Assembly: GCF_000612545.2 (NCBI RefSeq)
Contig: NZ_CP097800.1
Span: forward strand, 6,564,001-6,628,000
DNA from: Streptomyces sp. PCS3-D2
Lineage (GTDB): Bacteria; Actinomycetota; Actinomycetes; Streptomycetales; Streptomycetaceae
DNA: 64,000 nt
Reading direction: 5' to 3'
Shown: one piece after another, positions 20,701-29,581 of the stretch
How the letters are laid out: each line of letters begins with the position of its first letter
How positions within the stretch are numbered: position 1 is the first letter of the stretch
Made by a program: the position numbers and the translations under genes
Notes under the pieces: generated by a model
The model's input: the letters and a program-made list of their open reading frames with translations, nothing else
What the model was told of the DNA's origin: nothing
The model's database searches: none

Positions 20701-21348
20701 ATGTCAGAACGAAAGCAGCAACGAGCCCCTCAACTGAGGGCAGTTCAGACGAAGGCGGCCATCCTCCGCGCCGCGGCGGAGGTCTTCGACGAGTTCGGCT
20801 TCAGCGGAGCCAGCATCAGCAAGATCATGAAGCGGGCGGACGTCACGCAGGGCGGGATGTACTTCCACTTCAGCTCGAAGGAGGAACTCGCCTACGCCGT
20901 GATGGTCGGGCAGGGCGAGGGCCTGGAGTTCCCCGCGGGCGAGGACGGCCTCCAGCGCCTGGTGGACATCACGCTCTACCTCGCGGAGCAGCTCCGGCAC
21001 AATCCGGTGCTCCGTGCCGGCGTACGACTGGCGGTGGAGCAGGGCGAGTTCGGCCTCCGCGACGACGTCGCCTACCAGGCCTGGGTGCTCGAATTCCGCC
21101 AGCAGCTGCGCTTCGCCCGGGCCAAGGGCGAGCTCCAGCCGGACGTCGACGACCACGAACTGGCGTGGGTGCTGGTCAGCTCCTTCACCGGCGCCCAGCT
21201 CTTCTCGCAGGTCTCCACCGGCCGGGCCGACCTGCCCCAGCGCATCGCCTCGCTCTGGCGCTACCTGTTGCCCGCCGTCGCCACCGAGGACACCCGCAAG
21301 GGCCTGCGCCTGACCCTGGAGACGGCCGGGGCGGAGCAGCAGGGGTGA
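20701..21348 (+). CDS. gamma-butyrolactone receptor, ScbR/ArpA-type TetR regulator
   Basis: A 215-residue TetR-family protein from ATG 20701. The N-terminus matches butyrolactone receptors: AVQTKAAILRAAAEVFDEFGFSGASISKIMKRADVTQGGMYFHFSSKEELAYAVM. The ligand-binding domain has the conserved tryptophan stretch YQAWVLEFRQQLRFARAKGEL. Expected role: represses target promoters at ARE sites until the butyrolactone accumulates. It is divergent from the AfsA homologue. Its stop codon overlaps the GTG of the next gene (GTGA), so that NAD-dependent enzyme is likely translationally coupled. Confidence 0.9.
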   Translation: MSERKQQRAPQLRAVQTKAAILRAAAEVFDEFGFSGASISKIMKRADVTQGGMYFHFSSKEELAYAVMVGQGEGLEFPAGEDGLQRLVDITLYLAEQLRHNPVLRAGVRLAVEQGEFGLRDDVAYQAWVLEFRQQLRFARAKGELQPDVDDHELAWVLVSSFTGAQLFSQVSTGRADLPQRIASLWRYLLPAVATEDTRKGLRLTLETAGAEQQG

Positions 21349-22301
21349 GCGGCCGCCAGGTCGTCGTGACCGGGGCGACGGGTTTCGTCGGCTCCGCGGT
21401 GCTGCGCCGCCTGCTGGAGCGGGAACCGGGGATCGTGCTGCGCGTGGTGTCCCGTACGGCGGCACCGGCCGCGCCGGGCTCCGTGCACCGGGTCGGTGCG
21501 GACCTGGCCGAGCCCGCCTCCCTGCGGGGCGTGTGCGACGGCGCCGACGCGCTGTTGTCGCTCGCCTCCTACATCGGACCCGACGCCGGCCGCTGCGAGG
21601 CGGTCAACACCGCTGGTACCGCGGCCCTGATGGCGGAGGCGCGGCGCGCGGGTGTGCGGCGCGTCGTCCACCTGTCGACGTGCGCGGTCTACGGTCCGGG
21701 ACCGCACCGGGGCGCGGACGCGGCCGAGCTGGCCCCCGCCCCGGTGTCGCCGGCCAGCGCCAGCCGGCTGGCGGGGGAGGCGTCCGTGCTCGCCGCCGGG
21801 GGCCTGGTCCTGCGCGCCGGACTGGTCCTGGGCAGCGGGGACCGGTGGGTCGTGCCGGCTCTCGCCGATGCCTTCCGGCGGGTACCGGCACAGTGGGACG
21901 GGGGAGCGGGACTGGCCTCCTTCGTCGACGCCGACGACCTGGCGCGGCTCTTCACGGCCTTCGCCCTCGGGGGAGGTACCGCGGCCCGGGCGGAGGGCGT
22001 CCTGCACGCCCACCACCCCGAGCCGGTGCGCAACCGCGACCTCATGCACGCGCTGGCCGCGCAGGGAGTGTTGCCGGAGCGGCCCGCCGCCGACTGGCCC
22101 TGGAGCAGATGTGTCGAGGCGCTGGCCGCGACCCCGGGCTGGGTGAGCGAGCGGCAGTTCACGCTGCTGGCGCGGGACCACTGGTACCGCGCGGACGCGG
22201 CATGGGGGCTCGCCGGGATCGACCCGGGTCCGGGCCCGCTCGCCCGGCTCGGCCGGGCGGCCGCCTGGTACCGGGAGAGAGGCGCCGTCACACCGGGGTG
22301 A
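21345..22301 (+). CDS. NAD-dependent epimerase/dehydratase (SDR-extended), likely butyrolactone or cluster tailoring
   Basis: A 318-residue extended SDR. GTG 21345 overlaps the receptor stop. It has the Rossmann motif VVVTGATGFVGSAVLRRLLE, DALLSLASYIGPDAG, and LSTCAVYGPG in place of the usual YxxxK region; the catalytic Tyr is in VYG and the Lys is replaced (SASRLAGE). Epimerase-like genes are common next to butyrolactone receptor genes, where some reduce the butenolide/keto intermediate. Coupling to the receptor supports a role in signal biosynthesis, but a sugar role for the cluster cannot be excluded. Confidence 0.78.
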   Translation: MSGRQVVVTGATGFVGSAVLRRLLEREPGIVLRVVSRTAAPAAPGSVHRVGADLAEPASLRGVCDGADALLSLASYIGPDAGRCEAVNTAGTAALMAEARRAGVRRVVHLSTCAVYGPGPHRGADAAELAPAPVSPASASRLAGEASVLAAGGLVLRAGLVLGSGDRWVVPALADAFRRVPAQWDGGAGLASFVDADDLARLFTAFALGGGTAARAEGVLHAHHPEPVRNRDLMHALAAQGVLPERPAADWPWSRCVEALAATPGWVSERQFTLLARDHWYRADAAWGLAGIDPGPGPLARLGRAAAWYRERGAVTPG

Positions 22302-22421
22302 CGGCGATCTGCCAAAGCCTCAGCGGGATGGGGGCGGACGGGCCGTGGCGGGGATGCGGGCGGGTAGCGTCCCGGAGACAGTCGGTCCTGGTCATCCCGT
22401 GAACCTTGTGGAGGAGTGGAA

Positions 22422-23789
22422 ATGCCCGACCTTTCGAACATCGTCAAGGCGTATGACGTGCGTGGCGTTGTGCCGGACGAGTGGGACGAGTCGCTGGCGG
22501 AGCTGTTCGGTGGTGCTTTCGTCGAGGTCGTGGGTGGGTCGGCGATCGTGGTGGGGCATGACATGCGTCCGTCGTCGCCGGGGTTGTCGGCGGCGTTTGC
22601 GCGGGGTGCTGCGGCGCGTGGTGTGGATGTGACGTTGATCGGTTTGTGTTCGACGGATCAGTTGTATTACGCGTCGGGTGCGATGGGGCTGCCGGGTGCG
22701 ATGTTCACGGCGTCGCATAATCCGGCGCGGTACAACGGGATCAAGATGTGTCGTGCGGGTGCGGCGCCGGTGGGTCGGGACACGGGGTTGTCGCAGATCC
22801 GGGTGTTGGTGGAGGGGTGGCTGGACGGGGGTGTTCCGGAGGTTCCGGCGGGGACGGTGCCGGGGACGGTGACGGAGCGGGACTCCCTGAAGGGGTATGC
22901 GGAGCATCTGCGGTCTTTGGTGGATCTGGCGTCGATCCGTCCGTTGAAGGTGGTTGTGGACGCGGGCAACGGCATGGGCGGTCACACCGTCCCGACGGTG
23001 TTCGAGGGTCTGCCGTTGGAGGTGACGGAGATGTACTTCGAGCTGGACGGGACGTTCCCGAACCATGAGGCGAATCCGTTGGATCCGAAGAACATCGTGG
23101 ATCTGCAGGCGCGGGTGGTGGCGGAGGGTGCGGATCTGGGGATCGCCTTCGACGGGGACGCGGACCGTTGTTTCATCGTGGACGAGCGTGGTGTGGGGGT
23201 GTCGCCGTCGGCGATCACGGCTCTGGTGGCGTCGCGTGAGCTGGCGCGTCACGGTGGGTCGGGCACGGTGATCCACAATCTGATCACGTCGTGGTCGGTG
23301 CCGGAGGTGGTGCGGGAGTGCGGTGGGACGCCGGTGCGTACCCGGGTGGGTCATTCCTTCATCAAGGAGGAGATGGCGAGGACGGGTGCGATCTTCGGTG
23401 GTGAGCATTCGGCGCACTACTACTTCAAGGACTTCTGGAACGCGGATACGGGGATGCTGGCGGCGTTGCACGTGTTGGCGGCTCTGGGGGGGCAGGACGG
23501 TCCGTTGTCGGAGTTGGTGGCGTCGTATGACCGGTATGAGGGGTCGGGGGAGATCAATTCGACGGTGGCGGACCAGGCGGGCCGGTTGGTTGCGGTGCGG
23601 GAGGCGTTCGCGGGTCGTGAGGGTGTGGAGCTGGATGAGTTGGACGGTTTGACGGTGACGGGTGCGGGGTGGTGGTTCAACGTGCGTGCTTCGAACACGG
23701 AGCCGTTGCTGCGGTTGAACGTTGAGGCTCGTGACGTGGACACGCTGTCCCGGGTCCGGGACGAGGCCCTGGCCCTGATCCGGGCCTGA
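22422..23789 (+). CDS. manB: phosphomannomutase/phosphoglucomutase
   Basis: A 455-residue alpha-D-phosphohexomutase. ATG 22422 has GGAGGAG upstream. Motifs: KAYDVRGVVP at the N-terminus, active-site serine loop TASHNPARYNGIK, metal loop FDGDADRCFIVDE, sugar loop GGEHSAHYYF and phosphate loop RASNTEPLLRLN, all intact. It interconverts hexose 6- and 1-phosphates, supplying Glc-1-P or Man-1-P. Third codon positions in the central 1.3 kb are rich in G and T (GTG, TTG, GGT, CGT), unlike the C-rich neighbours but like the two DHA2 MFS genes. With galU nearby it likely feeds UDP-glucose to the cluster. Confidence 0.93.
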   Translation: MPDLSNIVKAYDVRGVVPDEWDESLAELFGGAFVEVVGGSAIVVGHDMRPSSPGLSAAFARGAAARGVDVTLIGLCSTDQLYYASGAMGLPGAMFTASHNPARYNGIKMCRAGAAPVGRDTGLSQIRVLVEGWLDGGVPEVPAGTVPGTVTERDSLKGYAEHLRSLVDLASIRPLKVVVDAGNGMGGHTVPTVFEGLPLEVTEMYFELDGTFPNHEANPLDPKNIVDLQARVVAEGADLGIAFDGDADRCFIVDERGVGVSPSAITALVASRELARHGGSGTVIHNLITSWSVPEVVRECGGTPVRTRVGHSFIKEEMARTGAIFGGEHSAHYYFKDFWNADTGMLAALHVLAALGGQDGPLSELVASYDRYEGSGEINSTVADQAGRLVAVREAFAGREGVELDELDGLTVTGAGWWFNVRASNTEPLLRLNVEARDVDTLSRVRDEALALIRA

Positions 23790-23882
23790 CCCCCGGCCCG
23801 GGGGCCCTGCCGGGGGCCGGGGCCCTTTCCGACCCCCAGGCCCCCGCGCCCTCCGACCCGGGCCGGACCCCCGGCCCCGCCG

Positions 23883-25088
23883 CTACGCCGACGACGCATA
23901 CCGCTCCCGCAGGGCCGGCAGACCCCGGTAGGCGTACGCAGCGGACATCAACGTCATGTGGTGGTGCCAGCCGGGGAACGAACGCCCCTCGAAGTCGAGG
24001 AGCCCGAAGTCGTCGGCCAGGGCGCCCAGCGAGGCGGCGGCCCGCCCCGTCTGCCTGACCAGCCGCAGCAGGTCGTCCATCCGGGCCCGGCTCATGTTGG
24101 TCAGCCAGATCGCACCGCCCGCCCGGACCCCGGCGGCGGGCCGCCGTTCACCGAAGAGACGGTATGTCTGCTGCCCGCCGGGGGCCGCCGAACCGGCGCC
24201 CGGCACCCGGACCAGGGCCGACCGGATCTGCTGCGGGTGCGGGTGCGCGCCTGCGGCGGGGCCGGTGAGCTGCGCCGCGTACGGATGGCTGGTGCTGCCC
24301 CGACGGGCGAGCTCGCCCGCAGTGGTGGTGTGCCCGGCCGCCCGGCCCGCCTCGGCCCCCTGCCGCGGCCCGGTCGCGCAGACGGCGAGGGTCGGCGGGA
24401 CGGACACCAGGAAGTCGTGGCCGCGCCGGCCCAGCATGCCGATCAGGGCGGCGGCGGCACCGAGGCGGCTCAGATCGGCGACGACGGGCGCGTGCACGGC
24501 CGAGGTACGGGCGGCGACCGCGTCCACGAGCTCCAGGACCAGATGCTCCGGGGCCTGGTGTGCCACGTCGGGGGAGATCCGCGCCCGGCGGCGCAGGACC
24601 GGATCCGCCGACCAGCCTTCGGGAAGCAGCAGCCGCCAGTCGACGGGCAGGCTCGTGCCGTCCAGCGAGAGGAAGAGGGCGTAGGCGAACTGGCAGTTGA
24701 CGATGCGTCCGGCGACGGGGTCGAAGCGGCGGTGCACGCCGACCGAATGGTCACCCCGTTTGGGGAAGCAGACCTGCCCGATCGTCCAGGCACGCACCGG
24801 ATGGCGTTCCTCCACCCAGCGGACCAGTTCGGCGCGGGCCGGATCCCATGCCCAGGGGCTCGCGTTGATGAACTGCTGCAAGGACTGGGACGCGGTCGGT
24901 GACGCGGTCACGGACGCGGCGAGTCTGCGGACGGACTTCTTGCCCGGGGTGGTGAGCAGGCCCTGCAGGTAGACCCGGGCCCATCTTCGCTGGTCGGCCC
25001 TCGGTAAGTGGCCGAAGAGGCGTTCGGTGTACTCGTCCAGGGCGGTGCCGCCGGCAGCCAGGGCTCCGGTCCTCATGTGCGCCGTCAT
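23883..25088 (-). CDS. IS701-type transposase-like protein, probably domesticated regulator/accessory protein
   Basis: A 401-residue protein related to IS701/DDE transposases. ATG 25088 is preceded by GGAGGGG. Comparison with the family pattern DETGFxKKG....SVGVQRQY shows GQVCFPKRGDHSVGVHRRF here. The first catalytic Asp is thus replaced by Gly104 and the following Glu by Gln. The second Asp (VVADLS, Asp205) and the C-terminal Glu (DFEGRSFPGWHHH, about 367) remain. No terminal repeats are evident around it. An ARE-like site overlaps the likely promoter, and Leu28 is a TTA codon (25007-25005), so both butyrolactone and bldA control are suggested. The function is unknown; transposition activity is unlikely. 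Confidence 0.75.
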   Translation of the reverse strand: MTAHMRTGALAAGGTALDEYTERLFGHLPRADQRRWARVYLQGLLTTPGKKSVRRLAASVTASPTASQSLQQFINASPWAWDPARAELVRWVEERHPVRAWTIGQVCFPKRGDHSVGVHRRFDPVAGRIVNCQFAYALFLSLDGTSLPVDWRLLLPEGWSADPVLRRRARISPDVAHQAPEHLVLELVDAVAARTSAVHAPVVADLSRLGAAAALIGMLGRRGHDFLVSVPPTLAVCATGPRQGAEAGRAAGHTTTAGELARRGSTSHPYAAQLTGPAAGAHPHPQQIRSALVRVPGAGSAAPGGQQTYRLFGERRPAAGVRAGGAIWLTNMSRARMDDLLRLVRQTGRAAASLGALADDFGLLDFEGRSFPGWHHHMTLMSAAYAYRGLPALRERYASSA

Positions 25089-25139
25089 CTGCTGTCTCCC
25101 CTCCAGTGCGGACATCGGTCTGCGCCATGGCAGCGGTAA

Positions 25140-25164
25140 GAATACAGAACGTTCGTTTTGTTTT
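25140..25164. promoter_or_regulatory. ARE-like operator upstream of transposase-like gene
   Basis: GAATACAGAACGTTCGTTTTGTTTT has a perfect GAACGTTC core and A/T-rich arms, a good match to ARE sequences bound by ScbR-family regulators. It lies about 52 bp upstream of the minus-strand start, covering the probable -35 to -10 region (TATTCT on the minus strand). Confidence 0.7.
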
Positions 25165-25378
25165 CTAGCTAAAGTGTGGCGCCTCCGCGGCGACTTGGGC
25201 ACGTTGGAGCACGACGCCACCCGACTCCGCCGCGGGCGGCACGGGACGGCGGGGCATGGTCGCTTCTTCGTCAAGTGATCGTTGTGCGCGGTCGGCGCCG
25301 GGGTGACGCTGGAAGCCGCTCCCGTGCCGGGCGCGGGGGTGAGTGAGGAACGAACAGGATGGCATTGGTAGTGCAGTG

Positions 25379-25981
25379 GTGAAGCAAGAGCGCGGCGTGC
25401 GCACCCGTAATCATCTGATCTCGGTGGCCGCCGCCGAATTCGACCGCAATGGATACGACGGGACGTCGCTGTCCCGGCTGAGCAGATCGGCCGGGATTTC
25501 GATCGGGGCTGTCACTTTTCATTTTGCGGCGAAGGGGGAACTGGCCTCGGCCGTCGAGGAATCCGGTCGGGCCGCCACCCGGAGAGTGGTCGAGTCCGTG
25601 ACGGCCCGCGGAGAGCCGGCCCTCGACACCGTCTCCTCCCTCGTCCTGGCCCTCGGCTGGCTGATCGAGGCGGACCCGGCCGTGCGCGCCGCGGCCCGGC
25701 TCACCCGGGAACGTGCCGGCGCCGGGCCCGAGTGGTGCGGCTGCTGGCTCCCGGACGTCGAGCACCTGCTGGAACGGGCGGCGGCGGAGGGGCAGCTCCA
25801 TCCCGAGGTCGACCCGCGCTCGCTCGCCGCGCTGACAGGTCACCTGGTCGGCGGTGTCGTGGCGCGGGTGCGCCGCGACCGGGGCGACCGGCCCGGCGCG
25901 ATCGCCGGCGAGCTCGCCGATCTGTGGAGCCTCATCCAGCGGCGCGTCGCGGCCCCGCCGGGGGCGGAAGTGCCCAAGTAG
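25379..25981 (+). CDS. ScbR-like/pseudo gamma-butyrolactone receptor (TetR family)
   Basis: A 200-residue TetR protein. The N-terminus is of the butyrolactone receptor type: VKQERGVRTRNHLISVAAAEFDRNGYDGTSLSRLSRSAGISIGAVTFHFAAKGELASAV. The C-terminal half is divergent from the first receptor (GPEWCGCWLPDVEHLLERAAAEGQLHPEVDPR). Second receptors beside AfsA loci are often pseudo-receptors that bind antibiotics or nothing and act late. GTG 25379 (or 25376) gives the family-typical start; GTG 25343 is possible. No strong RBS is seen. It is divergent from the transposase-like gene, so the intervening ARE may serve both. Confidence 0.82.
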   Translation: MKQERGVRTRNHLISVAAAEFDRNGYDGTSLSRLSRSAGISIGAVTFHFAAKGELASAVEESGRAATRRVVESVTARGEPALDTVSSLVLALGWLIEADPAVRAAARLTRERAGAGPEWCGCWLPDVEHLLERAAAEGQLHPEVDPRSLAALTGHLVGGVVARVRRDRGDRPGAIAGELADLWSLIQRRVAAPPGAEVPK

Positions 25982-26038
25982 GCGAGAAAGCGGCAGAATT
26001 CTGGCCACTGGCGCGAGCAGCCGTCTAGCGTCAGCGGT

Positions 26039-26947
26039 ATGAATTCCGTGACTCCGCAGATAACCAAGGCAGTGATCCCCGCCGCGGGACTCGGTACCCG
26101 ATTCCTCCCGCTGACGAAGGCCACCCCGAAGGAAATGCTTCCGGTGGTCGACAAGCCCGCCATCCAGTACGTGGTGGAAGAGGCGGTCGCGGCGGGGATG
26201 TCGGACATCCTCATGGTCACCGGACGCAACAAGCGGCCGCTCGAAGACCACTTCGACCGCAACTACGAGCTGGAGGAGGCCCTCCAGCGCCGTGGTGATC
26301 AGGACAAACTCAACAGCGTCTGCGCCTCCACCGAACTCGCCGACATCCACTACGTGCGCCAGCGGGACCCCAAGGGCCTCGGGCACGCCGTCCTGTGCGC
26401 CGCGCCGCACGTCGGCAGGGAGCCCTTCGCCGTCCTCCTGGCCGACGACCTGATCGACCCCAGGGACCCCCTGCTCGCCCGGATGGCCGCAGTGCGCGCC
26501 CGTCTCGGTGGCAGCGTGGTGGCCCTCATGGAGGTCGACCCGGACGCCATCCACCTGTACGGATGCGCCGCGGTCGAGCGGGCGACGGCCGCCGGCGACG
26601 GCGTGCGCATCACCGAGCTGGTGGAAAAGCCGGAGCCCGGCACCGCCCCCAGCAACCTCGCGGTCATCGGTCGCTACCTGCTCGACCCCGAGATCTTCGA
26701 GGTGCTGCGCGGCACCGGTCCCGGGCGCGGCGGCGAGATCCAGCTCACGGACGCACTGCGCACCCTGGTCCGCGCCGGCCGTCCCGTGCACGGGGTGGTC
26801 TTCTCCGGCCGCCGCTATGACACGGGGGACCGCGCCGAGTACCTGCGCGCGACGGTCCGGCTGGCTTGCGAGCGCGAGGACCTCGGCCCCGAATTCCTCT
26901 CCTGGCTGCGGGAGTTCGTCCGTTCCGAGGAGCTCGCGCCGGTCTGA
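26039..26947 (+). CDS. galU: UTP-glucose-1-phosphate uridylyltransferase
   Basis: A 302-residue nucleotidyltransferase. Motifs: KAVIPAAGLGTRFLPLTKATPKEMLPVVDKPAIQY (nucleotide loop and Lys), EDHFDRNYELE, QRDPKGLGHAVLCA, LLADDLID (metal-binding Asp), VEKPEPGTAPSNLAVIGRYLL and GEIQLTDAL. It is full length for GalU and makes UDP-glucose from UTP and glucose-1-phosphate in the cytosol. ATG 26039 has no obvious SD, so a leaderless message is possible. Housekeeping galU usually lies elsewhere, so a copy inside this cluster next to manB and strR-like genes suggests dedicated UDP-glucose supply. Confidence 0.94.
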   Translation: MNSVTPQITKAVIPAAGLGTRFLPLTKATPKEMLPVVDKPAIQYVVEEAVAAGMSDILMVTGRNKRPLEDHFDRNYELEEALQRRGDQDKLNSVCASTELADIHYVRQRDPKGLGHAVLCAAPHVGREPFAVLLADDLIDPRDPLLARMAAVRARLGGSVVALMEVDPDAIHLYGCAAVERATAAGDGVRITELVEKPEPGTAPSNLAVIGRYLLDPEIFEVLRGTGPGRGGEIQLTDALRTLVRAGRPVHGVVFSGRRYDTGDRAEYLRATVRLACEREDLGPEFLSWLREFVRSEELAPV

Positions 26948-27052
26948 ACCGCCGCCCGGTGGGCGACTGGGGAAGTTCCGCGGTCGCCCACCGGGCCGAG
27001 CCCGACTCTGCCAACTTGCCCAAATCGCAGCGGGGTTCGGCTGCCAGATTGG

Positions 27053-27076
27053 TTACCGAACGGTAATTACGTAATT
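27053..27076. promoter_or_regulatory. overlapping palindromes upstream of strR-like gene
   Basis: TTACCGAACGGTAA (27053-27066) is a near-perfect inverted repeat. It overlaps AATTACGTAATT (27065-27076), a perfect 12-bp palindrome. The A/T-rich patch stands out in very G+C-rich surroundings and lies about 65 bp ahead of the activator gene. A regulator-binding site and/or promoter is likely; the binding protein is unknown. Confidence 0.5.
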
Positions 27077-27138
27077 TCTTCTCCGGCCCGGCGAACGACG
27101 CGGGCTCCGGGCCCCGAGCACACGAAGGGAGGTGGATC

Positions 27139-28116
27139 ATGGACGACCCGAACGCAGGACACCCGGCGCCTCGGACCCCCCGAGCCGCCCACGAGATACC
27201 GGTCGGCGCACTGCTCGCCGCTGACTCCCCCCGAGCCGTCCTCGTGGACGAGGGCCACGCACAGGCCCTCGCGGACTCCGGCCGGCCCCTGCCGCCGCTG
27301 CTCGTGCACCGCCCCACGATGCGGGTCATCGACGGCACGCACCGCTTGCGGGCGGCCGTGCTGAGGGGGCGTGACACCGTCGCGGTGGTGTACTTCGACG
27401 GCAGCGCCGAGGACGCGTTCGTCCTGTCGGTCGAAGCCAACATCAGCCACGGACTCCCGCTGACACTGGCGGAGCGGACCGCGGCGGCCCTACGGATCCT
27501 GCAAACCCACCCTGACTGGTCCGACCGCGGGATCGCGCAGCGGACCGGGCTCGCGGCGAAGACCGTCGCGGCACTGCGTCGCCGGGAGGCGCCGCAGCAC
27601 GCACCGCAGGGCCGCGTCGGACGGGACGGACGCGTCCGTCCCGCCGATCCGGTCCGCGGACGTGAGGCCGCGGCCCGGCTGCTCGCGGGACGGCCCACCG
27701 CCTCCCTGCGGCAGATCGCGCGGGAGGCGGGCATCGCGCCCTCGACCGTACGAGATGTGCGCCGCCGGATCGGCGAGGGCGAGGACCCCGTACCGGCGGG
27801 CCAGCGGCGCTCCGGCGGCCCGCAGCCCCCGCCGGCCCGGCCGGCCGACCGGGGACGGGCCCGCGGACAACCACTACCCGCGCTGGTCACCGGCCTGTGC
27901 AAGGACCCCCTGCTCAGACTCAGCGAGGCCGGCAGGCTGCTCCTGCGCATGCTCGACCTCCAGGTGAGCGGCCTGCGCCAGCGCGAGCGGATCGTCGCCG
28001 CGGTACCCCCGTACCGCGCCGAGACCGCCGCCGCCGCTGCCGCGCAGTGCGCCCGCGACTGGCAGGAACTCTCGGAGGAACTGGGCCGCCGTGCCTCGGC
28101 GGAGGCGCGAGCCTGA
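27139..28116 (+). CDS. StrR-family pathway-specific transcriptional activator (ParB-like domain)
   Basis: A 325-residue protein. ATG 27139 has AGGGAGGTGG upstream. Residues about 18-105 form the ParB/sulfiredoxin-like domain: IPVGALLAADSPRAVLVDEGH, LLVHRPTMRVIDGTHRLRAAVLRG, FVLSVEANISHGLPLTLAER. The HTH region follows (PDWSDRGIAQRTGLAAKTVAALRR), then a second HTH-like stretch (ASLRQIAREAGIAPSTVRDVRRR). This is the layout of StrR, NovG and relatives, which activate aminoglycoside, aminocoumarin and glycopeptide clusters. It is probably the cluster activator and a likely target of the butyrolactone regulators. No TTA codon was found in it. Confidence 0.85.
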   Translation: MDDPNAGHPAPRTPRAAHEIPVGALLAADSPRAVLVDEGHAQALADSGRPLPPLLVHRPTMRVIDGTHRLRAAVLRGRDTVAVVYFDGSAEDAFVLSVEANISHGLPLTLAERTAAALRILQTHPDWSDRGIAQRTGLAAKTVAALRRREAPQHAPQGRVGRDGRVRPADPVRGREAAARLLAGRPTASLRQIAREAGIAPSTVRDVRRRIGEGEDPVPAGQRRSGGPQPPPARPADRGRARGQPLPALVTGLCKDPLLRLSEAGRLLLRMLDLQVSGLRQRERIVAAVPPYRAETAAAAAAQCARDWQELSEELGRRASAEARA

Positions 28117-28181
28117 GCGGCCATCCCCCCATACCGGCCTTCCCTGCTGGAAGGCCCCGTTCATGTGTGTGTCGGAAAGGA

Positions 28182-29581
28182 AGTCTGGCGATGTCGGTTG
28201 TCGAGGGTGCGCGGGTTGATGCGGGTGGGGGGGAGGGGCCTGTTCGTTTGGATGGGCGCCTGAGGTTGGTGCTTGTGGTGTTGCTGGTGGCGCAGTTCAT
28301 GCTGGCGGTGGATTTTTCGATCCTGAATGTGGCGTTGCCGGTGATCGGTGACGGGCTTGGGTTCTCGTTGTCGAATCTGCAGTGGATCGCGACGTCGTTT
28401 GCGTTGTGTGCTGCGGGTTTCACGTTGTTGTTCGGTCGGGTGGCGGATCTGTTCGGGCGGCGTCGGCTGTTCCTGGTGGGTCTGGCGGTTTTGGGTGTGT
28501 CGTCGTTGGTGGGTGGTTTGGCGACGTCGCCTGAGATGTTGATTGTGGCGCGGGTGTTTCAGGGTCTTGCGACGGCGGCGGTGACGCCTGCTGGTCTGTC
28601 GTTGTTGACGACGTCGTTTCCTGAGGGTCCGTTGCGGGAGAAGGCGTTGGGGCTGAATGGTGCGTTGATGTCGGCGGGGTTCACCACGGGTGCGATTTTG
28701 GGTGGTGTGTTGACGGATCTGCTGTCGTGGCGGTGGGCGTTCTTCATCAATGTGCCGGTTGCTCTGGTGGTGTTGGTGATTGCGCCGACGGTGATTCGTG
28801 AGTCGCGTCCGGATGTGCGTCCGAGGTTGGATGTTCCGGGTGCGACGGCGGTGACGTTGGGTCTGCTGGCGTTGGTTTATGGGTTGACGCAGGCGGGTGA
28901 GCGTGGTTGGGGTGCTCCGTCGGCGTGGGGTTGGCTGGCGGCTGGTGTGGTGTTGTTGGTGGTGTTCTATGCGGTGGAGTCGAGGTCGTCGGCTCCGTTG
29001 GTGCCGGTGAGTGTGTTGAAGAAGCGGACGGTGGCGTGGGGGAATGTTGCTGGTCTGGTTGCGTTTTTGACGGAGACCAGTTTGGTGTTCCTGATGACGC
29101 TGTATCTGCAGGAGGTTTTGGATTTCTCGCCGTTGACGGCGGGGTTGTCGTTCGGTGTGCTGGGTGTGGGCACGGTGATCGGTGGTTCGGTTGCTCCGCG
29201 GGTGATTGGGGCGGTGGGTACGCGGTCGACGTTGATCGTGGGTGGTGTGTTGCAGGCGGTGGCGACGCTGAGTTTGGTGGCGTTGGGTGAGACGTCTGCG
29301 TCGATGTGGTTGTTGCTGGTCGCGACGTTCGCGGGTGGTGTGGGCAACATGTTGGTGATCGTCGGGTTCATGGTGACGGCGACGACGGGGTTGCCGGATC
29401 GTGAGCAGGGTATGGCGACGGGTTTGGCGACGATGACGCAGCAGATCGGTATCACGATGGGTACGCCGATCATGTCGGCGGTGGTTGCGGCGAATACCGA
29501 CATTCATGCGGGGATCACGACCGCGGTCGTGGTCAACACCGCGATCGTCGTCCTCGGCATCCTCACCACCGTCCTCTTCCT
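28182..29581 (+). repeat. 1.4-kb direct repeat, copy A (DHA2 MFS gene)
   Basis: From AGTCTGGCGATG just before the start codon to GTCCTCTTCCT near the 3' end, this segment appears base-for-base identical to 39678-41077 (offset 11,496). All reading frames of the two segments give identical translations. Sequence outside the segment is unrelated. This indicates recent duplication or gene conversion. Confidence 0.92.
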
